This document shows, piece after piece, positions 1 through 7,689 of a stretch of 64,000 bases of DNA. Below the pieces are notes generated by a model. The model was not told the DNA's origin. It ran no database searches and saw only the letters and a list, made by a program, of their open reading frames with translations. The translations under genes and the position numbers were made by a program. Positions within the stretch are counted from its first letter, which is position 1; each line of letters starts with the position of its first letter. The DNA comes from CAVVNN01 sp963838035 (GTDB lineage: Bacteria > Actinomycetota > Thermoleophilia > Solirubrobacterales > 70-9). Where the stretch lies: assembly GCA_963838035.1 (NCBI GenBank), contig CAWIPM010000002.1:1-64000 (forward strand). Reading direction: 5' to 3'.

Positions 1-95
1 CGCGGAAGCAATAGGGGTGAACAAGCGACTTGAGGGCTAGGAACGACCCTGCCAGCATCACTGCCTTTTAGGATCGCCGCGACTATTCTTCTCTT

Positions 96-1930
96 GTGAA
101 TCTGTTTTCGGCCAAGCCGCGATGGAGTTTCGATCGACTCGAGGTAGCAGGCGGTTTTCTGGACGGCCTCGAGGTCAACTTCGAGGAAGGATTGAACGTC
201 TTGATTGGCGCCCGGGGTGCCGGCGGAGCATTGGCCTTGGAGCTGATCCGCTTCGCCCTCGGGCTACCGGCGATCACCGAGGAGGCAGGAGAGCAGGCAC
301 ACGACCAGGCGCTTGCGGTTCTCGGGGACGGCACTGTGACCCTCTATTGCTCGGTCGGCGGCGACCCCCTTGTCTTTACCCGGACTGGCTTCGACGAGGC
401 ACCCACGGCCTCGCGCTGAACCGCGCCGGCATGCCGCTGATCGTCTCCCAGAACGAGATCGAGGAGATAGGTCTCGACCCTCAGGGGCGCCGCGAGATAC
501 TCGACCGGCTGATCGATCCCTCGCAGCGTGCCGAGATGGAGGGGATCTCTCTGGCCGATGTCGCCTCGCTCGAGCGGCGCCTTGAGCGCCAAGGCGAGGA
601 GCGCGAGGAGGTGGCCGAGGAGGCCGAGCGGGTCGGGGAGCTCTCCGACTCCCTGCGCGAGGCCGAGAAGAAGCAGAAATCAAGCACCGTCGCGCTGAAA
701 AAACTGGAGAAACTTCAGGTCGAAGTCGCGAAGCTCTCCGACGAGCTCGGACAGGTTCGGGCCGCCGCCGAGTCCTATCGCAAGGCCGCCGAAGAAATCG
801 AGGAGTGGGCCGCCGAGTTGCGCGAGACCCAGGTCGAACGCTCGCTCTCCGAGCTCGCCTCGGCGGCGATTGAGGCGCAGGTGGTGAAAAGGCTGGCCAA
901 AGCTGAAGGCCTGGTCGGGAAAGCCATCGGAGAGTTGAAGGCCGCCGAAGAGCTGGCGGTGGGGGCGGCAGTTGAGGCAAACGCCAACGCGACCCGGCTG
1001 CAAAAGGATCTGGCCAAAAAGACTGAGCGCCTTGAGAAGCTGCAGGAGGGGGCGGGGAAGATTGGACGCCGGGTAAGTGCCCTTCGCCAGGAACTGAAGG
1101 TGGTCGCCGCTCAGGAGAAGCGGGTCAAGCAACTCGACAAGGACATCGCCAAGCTCGTCGAGCAGCGTGACGGTCTTCTCGATCAGGCCGAGAGCGCGGC
1201 GGAGGCCCGCTACCGCGTCAGGAAGGCATGTGCAGACCAGCTCACGGAGCGTTTCAACAGCCGCATCGAGGTCCGCGTCGATAAGTCCGGCGAACTGCGT
1301 GCCTATGAGGCGGCGCTGATTGAGCTGCTGCAGGGCAGCAATCTGCGCTACAAGAACCTGGCGGCCAAAATGGCCAAGAAGGTAGTCCGAGGGAGCTGGC
1401 CCAAGCGGTCGAAGCGGAGGACCCTAAGCGACTCGCGAAGCTCTGTGGGATTCCCGAGGACCGCGCGCCGAAGGCTCCTCGCTCACCTCGAAGGCCGCTC
1501 GCTCGCGCCGCTGCTACTGGCGCCGCTCGAGGACTCGGTCGACTTCGCCCTGCTTGACGGACAGGGTTACAAACTGACCAGCAACCTCTCGATGGGGCAG
1601 CGCTGCACAGTCGTCTTGCCGATGCTCTTGGCCGAGGAACGAGAGGCGATCGTCCTCGACCAGCCCGAGGACCATCTCGACAACGCGTTCATCGTTGAGA
1701 CTCTGGTCAGCGCGATTCGCGAGAGATCGGCGGCACCAAGTGATCGTCGCCACACATAACGCCAACATCCCGGTCCTCGGCGAGGCGAGACAGGTGATCG
1801 TGCTCGCCTCCGACGGCCGCCGCGGACCGTTACATCCGTCGGAGACCTTAACGCCGAGGCTTCCGTGGAAGCGACCACGACGCTGATGGAGGGCGGCCGG
1901 AAGGCTTTCGCTCGGCGCCGAAATTCTACG
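96..1930 (+). pseudogene. TrlF-like SMC/AAA ATPase, multiply frameshifted
   Basis: The translation follows the pattern of TrlF-family ABC/SMC-like ATPases. It has an N-terminal P-loop strand, then the IVSQNEIEEIGLDP segment, a long coiled coil (about 560-1230), a signature-like LSMGQ, a Walker B LDQPEDHLDN, and a VIVATHNANIPVLG switch segment. The gene cannot be read in one frame. The frame moves from that of GTG 96 to another near 400-420. It slips locally around 1385-1475, where an adjacent frame reads ELAQAVEAEDPKRLAKL. It shifts again near 1735 and near 1820-1850. Even in frame, the Walker A region reads GARGAGGA and lacks the expected Lys-Ser/Thr. The kinase gene follows at once, so the three genes probably formed one operon. 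The family call is from memory of motifs. The frameshifts are direct observation; whether they are decay or sequence error is open. Confidence 0.7.
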
Positions 1931-1942
1931 ATGATCATCCGG

Positions 1943-2851
1943 ATGGATGACCCGCTTCGAGCCGCGCTCGACGGGCTGAAGGCGGAGACCGAGTCCGCCC
2001 GATTGGAGGCTGCTCGACTTCTTCAAGGGCAAGGCACTGAACTCTCCGGCGAGGAGGAGCGTGAGGTTAGGGAGGCCTACGCCAAGGAGACGGTTCCATG
2101 GGTGCGGGGCGCCCTCGCCGAGGTGTTGGCGGCCGGAGCGCCCCCGATCGGGGTCGGCCACACCATTCCCGCGCCGCGATGGGACGAGCAGATCGAGGGG
2201 GTCGGCCCCGAGGTCGCGCGGCGTGCGGTCAACGTCAGCACCAAACGCGTCCTGCACGAGGTCTCGGCCGTCGTCGGCCGAGCGCGTGTAGCAGCCAGGA
2301 CCGACCTCGGAGACGCATATCTCGGCTCGGACACCGATCGCCAGCTCACCTACCTCTACGAGCTCTGCCAGGGCCTGCGAACGCTCGCCGGCGCCACGGC
2401 TAACCCCGCCTTCGAAGAGTTCGACCTGAGCGAGGAAATACGGCTCGAGGCCGAGGCGGTGGAAGAGCGACTGGTGGTCAAGATCAGGCCGGAGGGGCTG
2501 GATAACTTCATCGTCAACGCCGACCGCTCGCTGCTCGGGATCGCCTTGCGGAACCTGATCGTCAACGCCGCCGAAGCCACGGACGCACTGGAAGGTGATG
2601 ACCGTGTCGTCGTGGTGACCTGGGGGGTTTCGGGCGAGAGCGTTCAGATCGCTGTGATCGACCGAGGTCCGGGTCCCGCGCCATTTCTCGCGCAATCGAC
2701 ACGAGCGGGATTGACCACGAAGGTTGGGCACTCCGGCTACGGATTGGCTACCGCTAGCGAGGCGATGCGCAGCATGGACGGAGAGGTGCAGCTGAGCCGA
2801 AATGAGCGTGGCGGCGCGACCGCGCTAATCCTCTGGCCGGGGCTGCCATGA
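1943..2851 (+). CDS. GHKL-type sensor histidine kinase, cytoplasmic
   Basis: About 302 residues, with no membrane segment or signal peptide. The N-terminal part (residues 1-75) is helical and HEAT-like. It is followed by a dimerisation/phosphoacceptor-like helix containing LHEVSAVVGRAR, whose His is the candidate phosphorylation site. A C-terminal ATPase domain shows an N-box (NLIVNAAEAT), a G1 box (DRGPGP) and a G2 box (GHSGYGLATA). The next gene starts inside its last codons (ATGA overlap) and carries a receiver domain, so the two form a two-component pair. The start is uncertain: ATG at 1943 or 1931 are both possible, and an open frame reaches back into the decayed ATPase gene. The input signal cannot be read from the sequence. 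Confidence 0.75.
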   Translation: MDDPLRAALDGLKAETESARLEAARLLQGQGTELSGEEEREVREAYAKETVPWVRGALAEVLAAGAPPIGVGHTIPAPRWDEQIEGVGPEVARRAVNVSTKRVLHEVSAVVGRARVAARTDLGDAYLGSDTDRQLTYLYELCQGLRTLAGATANPAFEEFDLSEEIRLEAEAVEERLVVKIRPEGLDNFIVNADRSLLGIALRNLIVNAAEATDALEGDDRVVVVTWGVSGESVQIAVIDRGPGPAPFLAQSTRAGLTTKVGHSGYGLATASEAMRSMDGEVQLSRNERGGATALILWPGLP

Positions 2852-4266
2852 CCGATCCGGTTTGCCGGCTCCTGCTGATCGAGGACGACCCCCAGGAGGC
2901 GGTGATGATCGAGCGCGAGTGCTGTCCGGATCCGACCAAGGTCGCCTTTGAGATCGCCTCTAACGCGACCGAGGCCGAGGACACGATCAAGGAGTCAGAG
3001 TTCGACCTGGTGATCTGCGACCTGGCCCTGCCCGTCGATGCCCGGCGCGGCGATCCTCAGGTCTCAGAGGGCCAGCGTCTCTTCGAGACGATCCGCGAGC
3101 AGGCTCCCGGAACTCCCGTCTACATCCTCTCGGGCAATCTCGATGTGCACATGATCAGGAAGTTCTTCGCTGTCGGCGGCACCGCCGACCTTTACGGCGC
3201 GAGAACCGAGGAGCCGCTGGTAAACGCCTATCCCAAGGAGGACCTTCCCAGCTGCGTCGACGACGTGCAGACGCATCTCGCGAAAACCGAAAACCTGGAC
3301 AACTTCGCCCTCGACTCCGCGGGCCTCGATCTCCGGTTGAGCGACGAACGGGCACTGAAGATCTATGCCCGCACGCAGGGGGCGAGCCACGGGAGCGCCA
3401 ACCCGCTCGATGGGGGGCTGTCGGACGCCAGGACGCTGAAGCTCGAGCTGCACGACGACGACGCCGTACCGGCGAGGACGGTTGCCAAGCTCAGCGACCT
3501 TTACAAGGTGCGGCGCGAGACCGAACGCTTCGAGTTGATCGCCCCTCACATCCCTCTCGGGCTCGGTGCCCACCTGCTCCACGTCGTAAAGTCCGGCGCC
3601 GGCAGGCGGGGTGCCCTCATCTATGAGTTCGCCAGCGACTACACGGCGCCGCTCGCCGCCAAAATCATCGCCGGCGAGGACGTCGCCGCCGCCAAGGCCG
3701 CCTCGCTCCTTCGCACTGGGCTCGCCGTCTGGGCCACCGACGCCACGGTGACGGTCAACCTCGCCACCATGCGACGCGCCCTGGTCAGCGACATGGATCT
3801 TCGTGAGGCCGGTGTCGAGCATCCCGACGAGCGCGGGGTCGACGTCGAGATCCACCAGACGAGATCCCATCGTGATATGCACGGATTCAACGTTCTTGTC
3901 AACCGAGACGACGAACCGACGCTGATCGACTACGCCGATGTCGGCAAAGCAAGCGCCGCGCTTGACCCCGTAACCCTTGAGCTCAGCATCCTCTTCCACC
4001 CGGAGATCACAGGAGCGTTCTCGGGCTGGCCCAGTGAGGAGCAGGCACGGAACTGGATCGACCTCGACGCCTACCTGATCGGTTGTCCCGTGCCCGAGTT
4101 CGTCAACGCTGCTCGGAGATGGGCCCTTGAGGTCGCGGCCGGAACCGACGAGCTACTCGCGACCGTTTACTCATACACGCTTCGACAGGCTAAGTACCGC
4201 AATCCGACTGCCGATCTGGCGCTCGCCTTCGCCACCGGCGCCCACGGGAAACTTGGGGGAGATTGA
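2848..4266 (+). CDS. Receiver domain fused to kinase/phosphotransferase-like domain
   Basis: 472 residues. Residues 1-150 form a response-regulator receiver. It has the acidic pair (IEDD), the phospho-acceptor Asp in DLVICDLALP, the Ser of ILSGN, and the conserved Lys in YPKED. The remaining ~300 residues hold no DNA-binding domain. They contain HRDMHGFNVLV followed by TLIDYADVG, which match the catalytic loop (HxD...N) and metal-binding Asp of aminoglycoside-phosphotransferase/protein-kinase-like folds. Such domains occur as ternary-complex-associated modules in predicted conflict systems; that assignment is recalled, not searched. The output is therefore probably phosphotransfer or nucleotidylation of a target, not transcription. 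The gene overlaps the upstream kinase by 4 bp and ends in front of a long hairpin. Confidence 0.75.
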   Translation: MTDPVCRLLLIEDDPQEAVMIERECCPDPTKVAFEIASNATEAEDTIKESEFDLVICDLALPVDARRGDPQVSEGQRLFETIREQAPGTPVYILSGNLDVHMIRKFFAVGGTADLYGARTEEPLVNAYPKEDLPSCVDDVQTHLAKTENLDNFALDSAGLDLRLSDERALKIYARTQGASHGSANPLDGGLSDARTLKLELHDDDAVPARTVAKLSDLYKVRRETERFELIAPHIPLGLGAHLLHVVKSGAGRRGALIYEFASDYTAPLAAKIIAGEDVAAAKAASLLRTGLAVWATDATVTVNLATMRRALVSDMDLREAGVEHPDERGVDVEIHQTRSHRDMHGFNVLVNRDDEPTLIDYADVGKASAALDPVTLELSILFHPEITGAFSGWPSEEQARNWIDLDAYLIGCPVPEFVNAARRWALEVAAGTDELLATVYSYTLRQAKYRNPTADLALAFATGAHGKLGGD

Positions 4267-4279
4267 GTATTGGTCGCTC

Positions 4280-4303
4280 CCGCTTCGCGCGATTTGGGAG
4301 CGC
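4280..4303 (+). repeat. Dispersed 24-bp repeat, copy 1
   Basis: This stretch follows the stop codon of the receiver-kinase gene and matches 6210-6233 at 21 of 24 positions. The shared core is GCGCGATTT. It sits within a weak inverted repeat (CGCTCCC / GGGAGCG). Both copies lie just downstream of a stop codon, which suggests a shared 3'-end or terminator-like element. Confidence 0.5.
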
Positions 4304-4345
4304 ACCGTCTCCGAGTCGTAAATGCCCGAGCCTCGCGCAAACTCC

Positions 4346-4399
4346 GATCGTACATGAAGAAACCGCGTCCTGGATGACCTGGTCTCTTCATGAACGATC
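4346..4399. terminator. Long inverted repeat between convergent genes
   Basis: Positions 4346-4364 and 4381-4399 are inverted copies that match at 17 of 19 positions, separated by a 16-nt loop. The hairpin lies between the 3' ends of the receiver-kinase gene (plus strand) and the DUF2510 gene (minus strand). That is where a bidirectional terminator is expected. There is no T-tract on either side. Confidence 0.6.
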
Positions 4400-4403
4400 C
4401 GGG

Positions 4404-4757
4404 CTAGGTCGGGCTCGGCTCCTTCGTCCGCCAGCCGATCTCAGACCAGTACGCAGGTTCGTTGGTGGCCGGATTCAAGTACCAACCAGGCGGGTTATCC
4501 GGGCTGAACCAACGGGGAAGGTTGTCCGGCTGCGCTGGGATCGGTCGTGACGCGTACTTTGCCTCCGCCTGCTGTCGCCGACGCTCTTGCGCGCGCAGAG
4601 TGTTGTTCCTAAAGAGGGCGCTTAGCATCCACGCAACGCTCATTACGAGCCAGAGCGTGCCGGTGCCGTATTTGGCCTCAGCGAGTGCCCAGATGCCGAG
4701 GGCGGCGAAGGCCGCGGAGAGGATGAGCCCCCCGACGCGGAACTGGCGCGAAGTCAT
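4404..4757 (-). CDS. Small membrane protein with C-terminal DUF2510
   Basis: About 117 residues, taking ATG 4757, where the hydrophobic protein begins (MTSRQFRVGG). An open frame extends further upstream but looks non-coding. Two adjacent hydrophobic helices (residues ~8-22 and ~30-48) are followed by a charged stretch rich in Arg/Gln. The C-terminal motif PGWYLNPATNEPAYW matches the DUF2510 pattern (PGWY-D/N-P...YW). DUF2510 proteins are common actinobacterial membrane proteins of unknown role. The gene converges on the upstream signalling locus across a long hairpin. No strong SD precedes the start. Confidence 0.6.
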   Translation of the reverse strand: MTSRQFRVGGLILSAAFAALGIWALAEAKYGTGTLWLVMSVAWMLSALFRNNTLRAQERRRQQAEAKYASRPIPAQPDNLPRWFSPDNPPGWYLNPATNEPAYWSEIGWRTKEPSPT

Positions 4758-4927
4758 GCGTTGGATGGTACTTCTGATCCGCGGCGCTTGCCAGCCCTTG
4801 GACCTTTGGCGAGACGACTGGTGGATCAAGGGGAGGCGACATCGGGTGTAGTTGGCGAATGTTCGAGCACGAAGCGGGAACTGGTCCACCGTTGCCGCAT
4901 TGCGCGAGAACCAGTAACCCCTTGACG

Positions 4928-5083
4928 CTACAAACCGTTGCGAGGGTCTTTCGGCTTATCACTGTGCCACCAGATCGCCGTATCCCAGACATAGAACTCC
5001 AGCGCCGGAAGGCCGATGAGGAGAAGAAGTCCGACCAGCCATTCCCAAATGGCGAAGCCACCAATAACGAAGTCGGCGGTCAT
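4928..5083 (-). CDS. Possible small single-span membrane protein
   Basis: 51 codons from ATG 5083. A hydrophobic helix (about residues 14-32, WLVGLLLLIGLPALEF) is followed by an aromatic, charged tail (YVWDTAIWWHSDKPKDP). The amino acid pattern looks like a genuine membrane peptide, whereas the longer open frame around it does not. No family is recognised and no convincing SD is visible, so the call is tentative. Confidence 0.35.
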   Translation of the reverse strand: MTADFVIGGFAIWEWLVGLLLLIGLPALEFYVWDTAIWWHSDKPKDPRNGL

Positions 5084-5287
5084 CGGAAAAGCGTCCACTT
5101 GATCATGCTGCAAACCTACTCGGCTGGACGGCCAGCATTGACTCCCAGTCACGGTCTTCAGCCGCCCAGCCGGCTCAGGAGACTGCGCCTTCACGTAGTT
5201 GAGCCGATCCATCGAAGGCCAGACGAACGCTCCTGTTGTTGATGCCGTCCGACTTCTCTGACCAACCGCGCTAATCTGCCGATTGTT

Positions 5288-6166
5288 GTGAGCACGGAGA
5301 CCGGGCAGGCTCAAGGCGGCGACCCTTCCACCGAGGGAAAGATGGCGCGGGGCTGGCGCCTGACGAAGGCAGCGTGGGCGGTGATCCGGCGGGACCCGAC
5401 GATGATCTCGATCGCGCTGATGGGCGCGGGCTGCGGATTGGCTGGAGCCGCCGCCCTCATGTACTTCTCCGGCTACTTCAGCTCTCCGACCCATTCGCGC
5501 GGCGACCTGGCGCTGGCCGCGATCATCGGTCTCTACCCGCTGACCTTCCTCAGCGTCTTCTTCAACGTCGCCCTGGCCGGCGCCGCGGCGGCGAGCTTCG
5601 ACGGCCAGCCGATCGGTGTCCGCGAAGCGCTCGGCATCTCCTGGAAGCGGTTGGGTCGGATCGCGCAGTGGTCGCTGCTGGCGGCGGGAGTTGGCCTCAT
5701 CCTGGAGCAGCTCGCCTCGCGGATCCCCGGCGCCGGGCGCCTCGCGTCCTGGCTGCTGGGAGCAGCCTGGAGCCTGGCAACGATCTTCGCCGTGCCGCTG
5801 CTGGCGCTTGAGGGCGCCGGGCCGCTCGAGACCGCCAAGGAGTCAGTTCACCTGATCAAGAGCAAATGGGGCGAGGGGATCACCGGCCTGGTCAGTATCG
5901 GAGCCTGGACCGTCTTCGCCATGATCCCGGTGGGGATCCTATTTGGCGTCGGCATCGGCATAAGGAACCGGGACGCGACTGCCGGTGCAGCGTTGATCGC
6001 GATCGCGATCGGGGCGATCCTGCTGGTCTCCGCTCTATCGCTTGCCACCCGACAGGTCTTCTCCGTCGCCCTGTATCGCTACGCCACTGGCGCGCCCAAC
6101 AAAGGGGGCTTTGTAGCCGCCGACCTCGAAGAACCGTTCCGCCGCCGCCATCGCGGCCGCGACTGA
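5288..6166 (+). CDS. DUF6159-like integral membrane protein
   Basis: 292 residues from GTG 5288. A soluble N-terminus (MARGWRLTKAAWAVIRRDP) leads into about six hydrophobic segments. This is the usual layout of DUF6159 proteins, which begin with a W...L...D-P segment before the first helix. Conserved-looking features include the ALGISWKRLGRIAQWSLL loop and the late RQVFSVALYRYATG segment before a charged C-terminus (FRRRHRGRD). The function of the family is unknown. The gene stands alone, and a short repeat that also occurs after the receiver-kinase gene follows its stop codon. Confidence 0.7.
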   Translation: MSTETGQAQGGDPSTEGKMARGWRLTKAAWAVIRRDPTMISIALMGAGCGLAGAAALMYFSGYFSSPTHSRGDLALAAIIGLYPLTFLSVFFNVALAGAAAASFDGQPIGVREALGISWKRLGRIAQWSLLAAGVGLILEQLASRIPGAGRLASWLLGAAWSLATIFAVPLLALEGAGPLETAKESVHLIKSKWGEGITGLVSIGAWTVFAMIPVGILFGVGIGIRNRDATAGAALIAIAIGAILLVSALSLATRQVFSVALYRYATGAPNKGGFVAADLEEPFRRRHRGRD

Positions 6167-6209
6167 CCGGCTCACCTGCAGGCCCGGTAGCACCGACGTA
6201 GGGAGCGAT

Positions 6210-6233
6210 TCCGCTTTGCGCGATTTACGAGCG
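6210..6233 (+). repeat. Dispersed 24-bp repeat, copy 2
   Basis: This is the second copy of the element at 4280-4303, with 3 substitutions. It lies 44 bp downstream of the DUF6159 stop codon. Its flanks can pair imperfectly. Confidence 0.5.
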
Positions 6234-6319
6234 CGTCGACCGCCGCCGGTAGACGATCGCAAAGGACGAAGAGGAGGACTTCGCTCAAGGCAGGGCAGGC
6301 GGGTGCCGATCTGGGCTGA

Positions 6320-7135
6320 ATGGCGTCTCGCGTTCTGAAGCTGCGGCGGCCTGATGTGTGCTGCGTTTGCGGTGCTCCCTTGCCAGCGGGGTTGCCGGCT
6401 GGCTGGGACCCCGAGGCGCGGACGGTCACATGTGCGGCTTGCCTTGAGGCGGTCGTACCTGCCGCTGTCGACGCGACGCAGTCCGGACTCGATCGCGGAC
6501 AGCCGGGTGCCAGCTTGGCCCGCGAGTACGAGCGGCGCAAGAACAACCGAGAAAGCCGTACCCGCGAAGCCCATCCGCGGATCGGTGGACTGTTGCTCGC
6601 GTTGCGCGAGCCACCGCAACACGAGACGGCCTTTCACCGCGGCGACCTCGGAGAGAAGGCGGTCGCGCAATCACTTGAACAGCGCACCGCGGACGGGCCG
6701 GCGATCATCCTGCACAATCGCCGCATGCCCGGCAAGCGCGGCGATATCGACCACCTCGCTGTCGTCCCAACCGGCGTGTTCGTCATCGACGCCAAGGACA
6801 TAAAGGGAGCGGTGCGCGTAGCCAGGCCCCTGTTCGGGGCCGAGAAGCTTCTGGTCTCCGGCCGCGACCGCACCAAGCTCATCGACGGCCTTGATCGCCA
6901 GGTGGCCGTCGTGCGGAGCACGCTAGCCGACAATGGCTACTCGGACGTGCCGGTGCGGGGCGCGCTCTGCTTCACGAGGGCCGATCTACCGGTGTTCGGC
7001 ACGCTGAAGATGCGGGGGTACCTGCTGCTCTACCGCAAGGCGCTTGCCAGGAGGCTGAATGCGAACGGGCCGCTGGACCCCCCGGCGATCGAAGCGCTTG
7101 GACACGCTCTTGCGGCGGCCCTCCCATCTGCCTAA
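6320..7135 (+). CDS. Zinc-ribbon plus NERD-domain (nuclease-related) protein
   Basis: 271 residues from ATG 6320. The N-terminal ~50 residues carry two CxxC-type pairs (CVCG...CAAC), typical of a zinc ribbon. From about residue 105 there is a NERD-like core: GEKAVAQSLE, then RGDIDHLAVVPTGVFVIDAK, which holds the Asp and the D-x-K catalytic-type signature of the restriction-endonuclease-like fold. NERD domains are predicted nucleases often found in plasmid or accessory proteins. No partner gene overlaps it. The location at the end of an accessory stretch bordered by a tRNA fits a defence or mobile role, but the actual substrate is unknown. The start is plausible, although no strong SD is visible. 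Confidence 0.75.
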   Translation: MASRVLKLRRPDVCCVCGAPLPAGLPAGWDPEARTVTCAACLEAVVPAAVDATQSGLDRGQPGASLAREYERRKNNRESRTREAHPRIGGLLLALREPPQHETAFHRGDLGEKAVAQSLEQRTADGPAIILHNRRMPGKRGDIDHLAVVPTGVFVIDAKDIKGAVRVARPLFGAEKLLVSGRDRTKLIDGLDRQVAVVRSTLADNGYSDVPVRGALCFTRADLPVFGTLKMRGYLLLYRKALARRLNANGPLDPPAIEALGHALAAALPSA

Positions 7136-7343
7136 CTCAACCGGCTTTCGCATCGCCTTCAAGGTTGTCGGGGGCGGAGTAGTGGCGAGTTCGGATCAGG
7201 CCGCCGGAGCGGGCGCCAGTCGCCGTCGTTCGCATGTCCGGGCTGCACTCACGCACGAAAGTTCGGGACATATTTGGGACACATTTTGCTGATCGTGTGC
7301 TTTGGCACTTGCAAAACATGCTGATTTCCAGGGAAGAAGCCGA

Positions 7344-7417
7344 TGCCGGAGGAGGGACTCGAACCCCCGACACGCGGATTATGATTCCGCTGCTCTAACC
7401 AGCTGAGCTACTCCGGC
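7344..7417 (-). tRNA. tRNA-Met (CAU), elongator type
   Basis: On the minus strand a full cloverleaf folds: a perfect 7-bp acceptor stem (GCCGGAG/CTCCGGC), a D arm GCTC/GAGC, an anticodon stem GCGGA/TCCGC with loop ATCATAA (anticodon CAU), and a T loop TTCGAGT. The discriminator is A and no CCA is encoded. The GGAATCATAATCC arm is typical of elongator tRNA-Met. The 3' end points toward the accessory genes at 1-7343. Confidence 0.95.
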
Positions 7418-7473
7418 GGGGACGGGGATGGTAGCGGCGCGGGGTGGCTGGACGCGGCTGCGATCCTGGGGGG

Positions 7474-7689
7474 ATGGAGCGTGAATCGCCGCGGGCTCGG
7501 GGGTCGGTTTGGGCCGCAATGCGACCGGTGCTGGTGGGCTTCCTGCTGGCCGCGGACGCCTTCGTGGTCGCTGCCCTTTGCATCGCACGGCCGAGCGGGT
7601 GGCTGCCGCCCTTCATCGCCTTCGGCTCGCTGCTCGCCGGCTTTGTCTGGTTCGAGGTCTGGTCGCTGCGGCATCGCCACGATGCCTGA
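7474..7689 (+). CDS. Small two-helix membrane protein
   Basis: 71 codons from ATG 7474, which follows a G-rich stretch that could act as an SD. Two hydrophobic helices occur (FLLAADAFVVAALCIA and FIAFGSLLAGFVWFEVW), followed by a basic, His-containing tail. A later in-frame ATG at 7519 would keep both helices. The gene overlaps the start of the downstream aminopeptidase by 8 bp, so the two are probably co-translated. No family is recognised. Confidence 0.5.
   Translation: MERESPRARGSVWAAMRPVLVGFLLAADAFVVAALCIARPSGWLPPFIAFGSLLAGFVWFEVWSLRHRHDA

Noticed and set aside
96..419. A separate small protein from GTG 96 to the stop at 419
   Set aside because: The frame contains only the beginning of the ATPase fold and ends abruptly. 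The continuation of the same family sequence is present in the next frame, so this is a fragment and not an independent gene.
4263..4550. 95-codon frame on the plus strand after the receiver-kinase gene
   Set aside because: It overlaps a long inverted repeat and the opposite-strand DUF2510 gene, and its composition is not protein-like.
7137..7373. 78-codon minus-strand frame reading through the tRNA-Met gene
   Set aside because: Its N-terminal part is the translated tRNA. The rest has no homology pattern I can recognise, so an integrase remnant could not be supported.
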